From JAQTNA01 sp043743785 (GTDB lineage Bacteria > Pseudomonadota > Gammaproteobacteria > Burkholderiales > Rhodocyclaceae), in NCBI GenBank assembly GCA_043743785.1, contig JAYTVW010000038.1, positions 1-64,000 on the forward strand: a DNA stretch of 64,000 bases, in the 5' to 3' direction. This document shows positions 56,742 through 64,000 of the stretch, one piece after another. The position numbers and the translations under genes are program-made. The notes below the pieces were generated by a model. The model made no database searches. It was not told the DNA's origin and saw nothing but the letters and a program-made list of their open reading frames with translations. The first letter of the stretch is position 1. Every line of letters begins with the position of its first letter.

Positions 56742-59699
56742 TCAGGTGCTTGCCTGCGCGCCCCGGCGCGAGGCTATTTCATCCAGCACACATCCGGTGC
56801 GGTCTGCCAGGGTTTGCACCAGCGCGCCGATTTCCGGGGTGCCGGCACGGATCGCTTCCTCGACCTCGCCGGCCAGGCTCACCAGTGCCCGGGCCATGAT
56901 GAAGCCGGCGACACCGCGGATACCGTGGGCCAGTTCGGCCAACTCCTGCCACTGTCCCTCCCTGGCCATTTCGCGCAGGCGGCGCGGCGCGTCACCATAG
57001 ATTTCCCGAAAACGCTCCAGCAGGTGCAGGGCAAATGATTCCTTGCCCGGGTACTGCAGGGCGAGGGCCGGCCAGTCCAGCGTCACTTCGATAGGGCCGT
57101 GCCGCGCCACCAAAGCCGGTGCATGCACTGGAGGTGCCGGCGGGCGCCCCAGATGACGCAGGATGACCGCCACCAGTTCTTCCATCTGGATGGGCTTGGC
57201 CACGTGTTCCACCATGCCCGCAGCCAGGCAGCGTGCCCTTTCTTCGGCAAAGGCGTGGGCCGTGAGGCCGATGACGGGCAGGGCGGGCGCCAGTTCCCGC
57301 AACTTCGATGCTGTGGCATAGCCGTCCATGACGGGCATCTGGATGTCGGTCAGTATCAGGTCGAAGGCGTCGGGGCCGTCCTCCTCTACCCGGGTAAGGG
57401 CGAGTAGACCGTTTTCCACGCAGGTGAGCCTTGCCCCTTCCGGGGCCAGCATCTGTTCCAGCACCAGGCGATTGATCTCGTTGTCTTCCGCCACGAGGAT
57501 GGCAATGCCTTCCAGGCGTCGGGTGGCGGCGGCTGTCGGCGGTGCCGGAACCCTGGCGCAGCCAAGGGCGGCCACGATATGCCGGGCGCGCAGGGGCCAT
57601 TCGAGACGTAGGCCCCGCTCCCGTAGGCTCGGCGCCACATTCCCCTCGTCGGGGGGGGCGACGAAGGCCAGCGGATGGCTGCTGGCCAGGAGGGGCGCCA
57701 GGTCTGCATCCTGGACGCCCAGGCCAAGCACCAGTAGTTTTGCGCCGGCCGGTGGGGCTTCGCCGGTCTTCAGTGTGAGCATTTCCACGTGCGCGGCCGC
57801 CAGGCTCTGGCCCAGCGCCCAGGTTTCGTCGGGTGTAAGCCCGGCCAGGGCCACCATGCCAAGCCGCATGCCGGGAAGCGCTGGATGCCATCCTGCCAGG
57901 GGCAGGCGCACTTCGAAGACACTGCCGACGCCGGGTTCGCTCGTCAGCGTAATTGCGCCGCCCATCTTGCGTACCAGATGCTGGCTGATGGACAGCCCCA
58001 GGCCCGTGCCGCCGAAGCGCCGGGTGGTGCTGCCGTCGGCCTGCTCAAAGGGCTGGAACAGGCGTTGCTGCTGCTCCTTGCTCATGCCGATACCGCTGTC
58101 GCTGACACGGAAGACCATGCGCCCGCCTTCCTGTCCGGCGAACAGGGTGACGCGGCCGGATGCGGTGAACTTGATGGCGTTCGACAACAGGTTGACCAGC
58201 ACCTGGGAGAGCCGCAGGGCGTCCCCGAGGCACTCCCGCGGCAGATCGGGACTTTCTTCGATGCGGAAATCCAGGCCCTTGGCCCAGGCGCGGCCGGCAC
58301 TCAGGGTTATCGCCTGGTCAAGCACCCGGGCGGGGGCCATGGGGGCGTTTTCCAAATCCAGCTTGCCGGCCTCGATCTTGGAAAAATCCAGAATATCGTT
58401 GATGAGGCCCAGCAAGTGCTGGCCCGCATCCAGGATGCGGCCGAAATTTTCTCCGGCCTTGCTCCCGGCACTGTCGCGCCGGCCGACCTGGGCCAGGCCC
58501 AGCACCGCGTTCAGGGGCGTGCGGATTTCGTGGCTCATGTTGGCAAGGAATGCGCTCTTGGCCTGGCTTGCGGCTTCCAGTTCCCCGGCCCGCTGTTCCA
58601 GTGCCCGATTCAGCCCGGAAATCTCCCGGGTGTGGGCAGCGAGTTGGGCGTTGGCTTCTTCGAGTTGGGCCGTGCGCTCCCGTACCTGGTCCTCCAGGGA
58701 ATCATTGAGCGCCTGCAGTTGTTTTTCCGAGTGCTCCAGCCGTTCCAGGCTCTGCTGCAGTTCCGTCACGTCCAGCAGCATGGTGAAAATGCGGGCACTG
58801 CCATGTTCCCGGTGCAGGGTGCGAAAGCTTGATCGGGCCACCAGCGGTGTGCCATCCCGGCGCTGCACCAGCCACTGGCTGGGGGCGCTCTGGTCCTGGG
58901 TCAGGGCCATTTCCAGGATAGCGTCCTCCTGAGCGCGCAGTGCCGCCGGCAGAATGAGGCCAAAGGTCTGCCCCAGCAGTTCTTCCCGGGTATAGCCGAA
59001 CATGCTGCAATAGGCCGGATTTACATCCAGGTAGATGCCATTTTCATCAGCGATGGCGATGCCCGCCGGAGAAATGTCGAAGAGCGCCACGAGTTCCCGG
59101 GACTGGGTGGCCTTGTCGTTCTCCAGTCCGTAGGCCTCCACCAGGGTTTCATTGAAGTTGTTGGCGCTGCGGGTGATTGCCACCAGGAACACCAAGGACA
59201 TGAAGGACGCCGCCAGGTGCAGGGGGGCAGGGCCGAAGATGGATAGCATCACCGCGCTGACAATGGGCGTCGCGAAGAAGCGGAAAGCCAGTTTGTCCGG
59301 AGCGAGGATAGGCACCGCGCCTGCCACCATGCCTGACATGATGAAGGCGTTGAAGAACTGCAGGCTCTCGGAACCCTGTGAGATGAAGTACAGGGCACCG
59401 CTGCCCCAGATCAGCCCGGTCAGGCCGGCCCCCAGGCGGGAACGGCGCAGCCAGGGGCTGGGGTCCAGGAGCGACGTCGCGGTCCGCCGGTAGCAGCGAA
59501 ACTGGTAGAGCCGGAACAAACCGATGGCGCAGGCCAGCAGCCACCAGGTGCCGACGACACGACTATCCAGTTCCATCTGGTTGATGAATGCCAGGAAGGA
59601 CGCATTCGCCAGGCTGATGGTTTGCCCCGACCACATGTTGCGGTAGATGAGTTCCGCCTGACGGGTGAGGATATATCGGTTCTTGTGCGCCGAACGCAT
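56742..59699 (-). CDS. Membrane hybrid histidine kinase with REC and HPt domains
   Basis: A 985-residue protein. Residues 40-195 hold about six hydrophobic helices, a membrane input domain; PAS lies at about 225-345 (DISPAGIAIADENGIYL), a coiled coil after it, then the H-box MSHEIRTPLNAV near residue 389, HATPase motifs (NLLSNAIKF, DSGIGM, GTGLGLSIS), a degenerate region (about 600-720), a receiver with TDIQMPVMDG (Asp near 784) and an HPt domain with LAHGIRGVAGF (His near 924). This is a complete phosphorelay in one chain. The first hydrophobic domain resembles the MASE class but is not confirmed. Target regulator unknown. Confidence 0.9.
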   Translation of the reverse strand: MRSAHKNRYILTRQAELIYRNMWSGQTISLANASFLAFINQMELDSRVVGTWWLLACAIGLFRLYQFRCYRRTATSLLDPSPWLRRSRLGAGLTGLIWGSGALYFISQGSESLQFFNAFIMSGMVAGAVPILAPDKLAFRFFATPIVSAVMLSIFGPAPLHLAASFMSLVFLVAITRSANNFNETLVEAYGLENDKATQSRELVALFDISPAGIAIADENGIYLDVNPAYCSMFGYTREELLGQTFGLILPAALRAQEDAILEMALTQDQSAPSQWLVQRRDGTPLVARSSFRTLHREHGSARIFTMLLDVTELQQSLERLEHSEKQLQALNDSLEDQVRERTAQLEEANAQLAAHTREISGLNRALEQRAGELEAASQAKSAFLANMSHEIRTPLNAVLGLAQVGRRDSAGSKAGENFGRILDAGQHLLGLINDILDFSKIEAGKLDLENAPMAPARVLDQAITLSAGRAWAKGLDFRIEESPDLPRECLGDALRLSQVLVNLLSNAIKFTASGRVTLFAGQEGGRMVFRVSDSGIGMSKEQQQRLFQPFEQADGSTTRRFGGTGLGLSISQHLVRKMGGAITLTSEPGVGSVFEVRLPLAGWHPALPGMRLGMVALAGLTPDETWALGQSLAAAHVEMLTLKTGEAPPAGAKLLVLGLGVQDADLAPLLASSHPLAFVAPPDEGNVAPSLRERGLRLEWPLRARHIVAALGCARVPAPPTAAATRRLEGIAILVAEDNEINRLVLEQMLAPEGARLTCVENGLLALTRVEEDGPDAFDLILTDIQMPVMDGYATASKLRELAPALPVIGLTAHAFAEERARCLAAGMVEHVAKPIQMEELVAVILRHLGRPPAPPVHAPALVARHGPIEVTLDWPALALQYPGKESFALHLLERFREIYGDAPRRLREMAREGQWQELAELAHGIRGVAGFIMARALVSLAGEVEEAIRAGTPEIGALVQTLADRTGCVLDEIASRRGAQAST

Positions 59700-60080
59700 G
59701 CCTTGTCCCTATGCTTGTCCTTGTTCCAGTTCGATTCTCCGGGCCACCGGCAGCATACCGTCAAATGCGGGTATTCTACCGTGATGCAGTGGATGTAGTC
59801 CGTTTGGGTTAGTTCCAAGCACGCGGAAGCGTCCGCCAAAACGCCGCGCGTATGCTGCTCGTCTTGTTCCGGCACATCATGGGGAGTCTGAAGCTTTCAT
59901 TTTGCGGGAATTCGCTTTTGCCTGGCCGTCCCTGTTACACTGCGCGCCGCCGGCCGTGTGATCAGTCCCTGCCGGCGTTGCGCCAGCGGCTGCCCTGCAG
60001 CCTGGCCTCATCCTCAGAGGTTCCGCCCCGACTGGTTCGCGCTCTCCGCGCGAGTGGGCCGGAACCCGGTATTGAAATCC
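59700..60080. other. 381-bp divergent intergenic region
   Basis: Separates the hybrid kinase and rhlE, so both promoters should lie here. No gene supported. The part before rhlE is GC-rich and could be a long 5' leader, a feature common for RNA helicase mRNAs. No clear hairpin or promoter pair was found. Confidence 0.35.
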
Positions 60081-61430
60081 ATGAAATTCGAACAACTGGG
60101 CCTTGCGCCCGAGATCCTGCTTGCCGTCAAGGAACAGGGTTATGAAACCCCCACGCCCATCCAGGCCCAGGCCATACCCGTGGTACTCGCCGGCCGCGAC
60201 CTGATGGGCTGCGCCCAGACCGGCACGGGAAAGACGGCGGGCTTCACCCTGCCCATCCTGCACCGCCTCTTGACCACGCCGCGGCCCGCTGGCGTGAAGC
60301 GCATCCGCGTGCTGGTGCTGGTGCCGACCCGCGAACTCGCCGCCCAGGTGGAGGAGAGCGTCCAGGCCTACAGCACCCATATGGAAGTGCGCTCCACCGT
60401 GGTTTTTGGTGGCGTTGGCATCAATCCCCAGATTTCCGCCATGAAGAAGGCGCCGGAAATTCTCGTCGCCACCCCGGGCCGCCTGCTGGACCATGTGGGC
60501 CAGAAGACGGTGGACCTGTCCGGCGTCGAAATCCTGGTGCTGGATGAAGCGGACCGCATGCTCGACATGGGCTTTATTCGCGATATCAGGAAGCTGATTT
60601 CCCTGCTGCCGGCCCGCCGTCAGAACCTGATGTTCTCCGCCACCTTCTCTGACGAAATCAAGGAACTGGCCGGCGGCTTCCTGACGAACCCGGCGTCCGT
60701 TGAAGTGGCCCGGCGCAACACCGCGGCCGAAACGGTGCGCCAGCAGGTGTACCGGGTGGACCGGGAGAAGAAGCGCGACCTGCTCATTCACCTGATTCAG
60801 GAGCACGGCTGGCACCAGGTGCTGGTGTTTACCCGCACCAAGCACGGCGCCAACACCTTGGCGGAAAAACTCACCAAGGCGGGTATCGAGGCGGCCGCCA
60901 TTCATGGCAACAAGAGCCAAGCGGCGCGCACCCGGGCGCTGCAGAGTTTCAAGGACCTGAAGTTGCATGTACTCGTGGCTACCGATATCGCTGCCCGCGG
61001 CATCGACATCGAGGATCTGCCCCATGTGGTGAATTACGAGCTGCCCAATGTGGCGGAAGACTATGTGCTCCGCATCGGCCGTACTGGCCGGGCCGGCAGC
61101 GAGGGCGATGCGGTATCCCTGGTGTGCGTGGATGAATTGGACCTGTTGAAGGGTATCGAAAAGCTGCTCAAGAAGGAACTGCCGAAGCTGACCCTGCCGG
61201 GTTATGAGCCGGATCCCAGCATTCGCGCCGAACCCATCCCCAATGGCCGCGGCAGTGCCGGCGGCCAAGGTCGCGGTGGTCAAAGCCAGGGCCGTGGCCA
61301 GGGCCAGCCCCGTAGCAGTGCCGGCGCCGGTGCCCCCCGCAGCAATGGTCCGTCCGGCCCCCGCTCCGGCACCTCCAAGCCCGCCGGTGGCCGTCCCGCC
61401 GGCAACCATACGGGTTCCCGGGGCCGTTAA
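60081..61430 (+). CDS. rhlE: DEAD-box RNA helicase RhlE
   Basis: A 449-residue helicase. The Q motif MKFEQLGLAPEIL with TPIQAQAIP starts the protein; motif I is AQTGTGKT at 45-52, motif II LDEADRMLDMGF, motif III SATFSDEIK, motif V ATDIAARGIDI and motif VI RIGRTGRAG. The C-terminal 75 residues are a Gly/Arg/Gln/Ser-rich disordered tail typical of RhlE and of cold-shock helicases. It acts in ribosome assembly and mRNA decay, more in the cold. The ATG at 60081 follows a weak ribosome-binding site. A terminator follows at 61465. Confidence 0.93.
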   Translation: MKFEQLGLAPEILLAVKEQGYETPTPIQAQAIPVVLAGRDLMGCAQTGTGKTAGFTLPILHRLLTTPRPAGVKRIRVLVLVPTRELAAQVEESVQAYSTHMEVRSTVVFGGVGINPQISAMKKAPEILVATPGRLLDHVGQKTVDLSGVEILVLDEADRMLDMGFIRDIRKLISLLPARRQNLMFSATFSDEIKELAGGFLTNPASVEVARRNTAAETVRQQVYRVDREKKRDLLIHLIQEHGWHQVLVFTRTKHGANTLAEKLTKAGIEAAAIHGNKSQAARTRALQSFKDLKLHVLVATDIAARGIDIEDLPHVVNYELPNVAEDYVLRIGRTGRAGSEGDAVSLVCVDELDLLKGIEKLLKKELPKLTLPGYEPDPSIRAEPIPNGRGSAGGQGRGGQSQGRGQGQPRSSAGAGAPRSNGPSGPRSGTSKPAGGRPAGNHTGSRGR

Positions 61431-61464
61431 GCCACCAGGAAATGCGGCGTCGCAGCCGCAAACT

Positions 61465-61494
61465 AAAAAGGCCAGTCTCCGGACTGGCCTTTTT
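61465..61494 (+). terminator. Rho-independent terminator after rhlE
   Basis: AAAAAGGCCAGTC-TCCG-GACTGGCCTTTTT, a perfect stem with A and T tracts, possibly working both ways. Confidence 0.93.
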
Positions 61495-61633
61495 ACTTGG
61501 CACATTCTGCAGCCGCTGCGGACGTCCGGTTGCGCTCTTACAAAACTTTGCGGTGATCAAAGTAGATTCTGCGGGCCTTTGCCGGTAGTATTCGACTCAC
61601 TTACAACACCCACCTATTACCCAGGGATAAGTA

Positions 61634-64000
61634 ATGGATCTGCGGCGAGAAACGTTTGAATTCGCTCTGAATGAGTGCGCCTCGGAACCCATACACCAAA
61701 TCGGCCATGTGCAGCCCCACGGTGGACTCCTGGCATTTTCTGTCCAGCCCCCCCATCAGATTCTCCAAGCCAGCCGGAACGTTGGCGAGTTCGTTGGCAA
61801 GGACATTGATGTTGTACTAAACCACACCCTTGCCAGCCTCTTCGATACGGCGGCATTGGCTCAGATTGACGCCCTGCTGCGAATGCTTCAGGAACAAGCA
61901 ACGGCTAGCGGCAAAATTGCCCTCCAGCGCGACGGACCAAGCGTCGAACTGGTGCTCCATGCCTATCGTTCGGATGACCTGCTCGTCCTTGAAATGGAGC
62001 GGGATGAAGGCCAGCATGGGGAAGGGCGTTTGGCCGATCTGTTGTTGCAGACCCAGCAGGCCATGCTACGCACGGACTCCTATTTCGAGACGGGAAAATA
62101 CTTCGAGCTTCTCGTGCAGCTCGTGCGCTCCCTGACTGCATACGATAGCGTGATGGTCTATCGCTTCGACTCGCAATGGAATGGCGAGATCATTGCGCAA
62201 AGCCGGGCTGAGCATGCGCCCAACTATATGGGGATGCATTTTCCAGCCAGCGACATTCCCGCCCAGGCTCGACGGCTCTACACGAGCAACCTCGTGCGGG
62301 TCGTCGCCGACGTGGATGCCACGCCCGTGCCGATCATCCCGGAACTGGGGCCTGTGAGCGGGCATCCGCTCAATCTGACTTATTCTGCCCTGCGAAGCCT
62401 CTCGACCATTCATATTGAGTATCTTCGGAATATCGGCGTGCATGCCTCAATGGTGATCTCCTTGATGCAGAACGACCGGTTGTGGGGCTTGATCGCCTGC
62501 CACCACCTGGCGCCGAAAGCGGCTTCCATGGGATTACGCGAAGCCGCCATTTTTTTAAGCCGCCTCGTATCGACTCGGCTGTCATCGATCGAGGCGATTG
62601 AACAAAGAGTACTTACCGACCGGGCGGACCGGATTACCAGCGATCTTCTGCGGACCCTGCCCATGTCGCCGGTCCAGGACATACTCCTGCGCCTGATGCC
62701 CGACTTGCAGACCCTGTTGGGTGCAAGCGGTATGGTGGTGGTGGTCGAAGGCGCAATCCATGTGTGTGGTGAAACGCCGGATGAAACGAAAATTCGGCGT
62801 CTCCTGGACTGGCTGGCGGCGAACCCGGGACCGGGAGTGGTATTTAGTGAGTTCCTCGGCAAGGACTGCCCGGATATGCTCGAGTCCGCCGCTACTATGG
62901 CCGGATTTCTCGCGACGCCGCCGTCGGCAGGGATGCGCAATTGCATCATCTGGCTGCGCAAGGAGAAGCCTCAGACGGTCAACTGGGCCGGCAAATATGA
63001 GGAGGGCTTTGTCCAGAATGCTGCCGGCAATTACCGTCTGACCCCCCGGAAGTCCTTTGAGCTATGGACGGAATCCTGGTCCGGCCGCTGTGTGCCGTGG
63101 ACGTCGGTCGAAATCGGGATGGCGACCACGCTGGCCCTGGCCATTCCCGAGAGCCTCGCCCAGAAGAGTCTCCTGGAGCAAGCCCAAGCGCTGCAACGCC
63201 AGGCAGAGGCAGAACTGCGCAAGCACCGCGATCATCTGGAGGACCTTGTACGGGAACGGACCCTGGCCTTGTCGATTGCCAAGGAGGCCGCTGAGTCGGC
63301 CAATCGGGCGAAGACGGCTTTTCTTTCCACGGTGTCCCATGAGCTGCGCACACCGATGAACGGCATCATGGGAATGACGAGCCTGGCACTCAGGCGAGTT
63401 GACGACCCCAAGCTTCGTGACTACCTCGGCAAGATCCGCCTATCCTCGGAGCGTCTGCTGCCTATCATCAACGACATGATCGACATCTCCGAAATAGAGT
63501 CCTCACGATTGACCCTCAATCAGGCGGAGTTTCAACTCGGTGCGGTGATTGAGCATGTCAAAAACCTGGTGACGCCCAAGGCGGCAGAGAAAAAACTCGC
63601 TTTGAATTTCGACGGCGTCGCGGATATCGGTGCCTGGACCCTGGTCGGGGATCGGGATCGTTTCGGGCAGATTTTTCTCAATCTTCTCGAGAACGCAATT
63701 AAATTCACGCCCGTCGGCGCTGTTGCTGTCCGGGGGCATGTCACGCAGGATGACACCTCCCATGTGTCGATCCGCATCGAAGTAGAGGACACGGGCATCG
63801 GCATCGGCAAGGCGGCCCAGGCCAAGCTTTTTGTCGCGTTCGAGCAAGTGGACAATTCAGAAACCCGCCGGTTTGGCGGCACAGGGCTTGGCTTGGCCAT
63901 CTGCAAACGTCTGGTGAAGATGATGGACGGCGATATCGGCGTGGCCAGTACGGAGGGTTTCGGCAGCACATTCTGGTTCCATGTCCGCCTGCCCATCCTG
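61634..64000 (+). CDS. bphP: Bacteriophytochrome histidine kinase, 3' end outside the window
   Basis: The open frame from the ATG at 61634 runs to the end, 789 codons. Residues 1-110 are the PAS domain with the biliverdin-binding Cys15 in NECASEPIHQIGHVQPHG. The GAF domain has MHFPASDIPAQARRLY near residue 203, the PHY domain the tongue motif PRKSFELW near 470, then a coiled coil, the H-box STVSHELRTPMNGIMG near 569 and ATPase motifs NLLENAIKF, DTGIGIG and GTGLGLAIC. It senses red/far-red light and drives a phosphorelay. No heme oxygenase gene is visible; it may lie outside. The part after residue 789, perhaps a receiver, is not seen. Confidence 0.9.
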   Translation, partial: MDLRRETFEFALNECASEPIHQIGHVQPHGGLLAFSVQPPHQILQASRNVGEFVGKDIDVVLNHTLASLFDTAALAQIDALLRMLQEQATASGKIALQRDGPSVELVLHAYRSDDLLVLEMERDEGQHGEGRLADLLLQTQQAMLRTDSYFETGKYFELLVQLVRSLTAYDSVMVYRFDSQWNGEIIAQSRAEHAPNYMGMHFPASDIPAQARRLYTSNLVRVVADVDATPVPIIPELGPVSGHPLNLTYSALRSLSTIHIEYLRNIGVHASMVISLMQNDRLWGLIACHHLAPKAASMGLREAAIFLSRLVSTRLSSIEAIEQRVLTDRADRITSDLLRTLPMSPVQDILLRLMPDLQTLLGASGMVVVVEGAIHVCGETPDETKIRRLLDWLAANPGPGVVFSEFLGKDCPDMLESAATMAGFLATPPSAGMRNCIIWLRKEKPQTVNWAGKYEEGFVQNAAGNYRLTPRKSFELWTESWSGRCVPWTSVEIGMATTLALAIPESLAQKSLLEQAQALQRQAEAELRKHRDHLEDLVRERTLALSIAKEAAESANRAKTAFLSTVSHELRTPMNGIMGMTSLALRRVDDPKLRDYLGKIRLSSERLLPIINDMIDISEIESSRLTLNQAEFQLGAVIEHVKNLVTPKAAEKKLALNFDGVADIGAWTLVGDRDRFGQIFLNLLENAIKFTPVGAVAVRGHVTQDDTSHVSIRIEVEDTGIGIGKAAQAKLFVAFEQVDNSETRRFGGTGLGLAICKRLVKMMDGDIGVASTEGFGSTFWFHVRLPIL

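Noticed and set aside
59877..61505. Minus-strand open frame (542 codons) opposite rhlE
   Set aside because: Gly/Ala/His-rich translation without domains, fully antisense to a DEAD-box helicase.
1..64000. CRISPR array
   Set aside because: No regularly spaced identical short repeats were found; the repeats seen are palindromic or single pairs.

Overview
The window looks like chromosomal DNA of a high-GC betaproteobacterium, most likely of the Rhodocyclales type. The reasons are the 2-oxoglutarate:NADP oxidoreductase-type operon (korC-korA-korB) beside a glutaryl-CoA dehydrogenase, the many sensor kinases, a bacteriophytochrome, a hemerythrin, and short palindromic intergenic repeats. No rRNA, CRISPR array or intact transposon is visible. 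The genus is an inference.

Bases 1-30,050 are a defence island carried by an integrative element. A tRNA-Arg(CCG) gene (29,872-29,947, minus strand) is followed on its 3' side by an XRE regulator, a strong divergent promoter with an inverted-repeat operator, an excisionase-like gene, two tiny genes, a tyrosine integrase and an HD-domain protein. Beyond a 310-bp gap, twelve minus-strand genes run with gaps of 42 bp or less, or short overlaps, from 26,127 down to 97. In order they are: a 1770-aa helicase/DUF1998/nuclease-like fusion, a PLD-like nuclease, a SNF2 helicase and an Eco57I-type adenine methylase (together a DISARM-like set); an SMC-like ATPase; a reverse transcriptase-nitrilase (DRT type 1/UG1); a DUF262-HNH protein; and a five-gene cassette of AAA ATPase, PIN nuclease, RNA ligase, HNH nuclease and a small DUF4145-like protein. 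A broken IS21 transposase lies at the left edge. The far attachment site is outside the window. The ATPase-PIN-RNA ligase-HNH cassette is my best candidate for an undescribed system, since it pairs a putative RNA-cutting toxin with an RNA-sealing enzyme.

Bases 30,100-39,000 are core genes: a cytochrome c, an FHA protein, Rep helicase, a DUF4197 protein, a secreted HNH nuclease, a His/Lys-rich periplasmic protein, an Fe-S oxidoreductase subunit and an L,D-transpeptidase-like protein. Several palindromic repeats, terminators and one candidate C-rich small RNA lie between them.

Bases 39,034-46,481 hold a five-gene minus-strand operon: corrinoid protein, uroporphyrinogen-decarboxylase-like methyltransferase, DUF1638-like/GAF histidine kinase, hybrid kinase and receiver-kinase. 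It looks like a corrinoid-linked signalling system, and is the second candidate for an undescribed system.

Bases 46,700-64,000 hold a CbbY-type phosphatase, korCAB, gcdH, a decayed NMT1-PAS sensor fused by deletion to a response-regulator tail, a bacteriohemerythrin, FlaG, a large hybrid kinase with HPt domain, RhlE, and a bacteriophytochrome kinase that runs off the right end.
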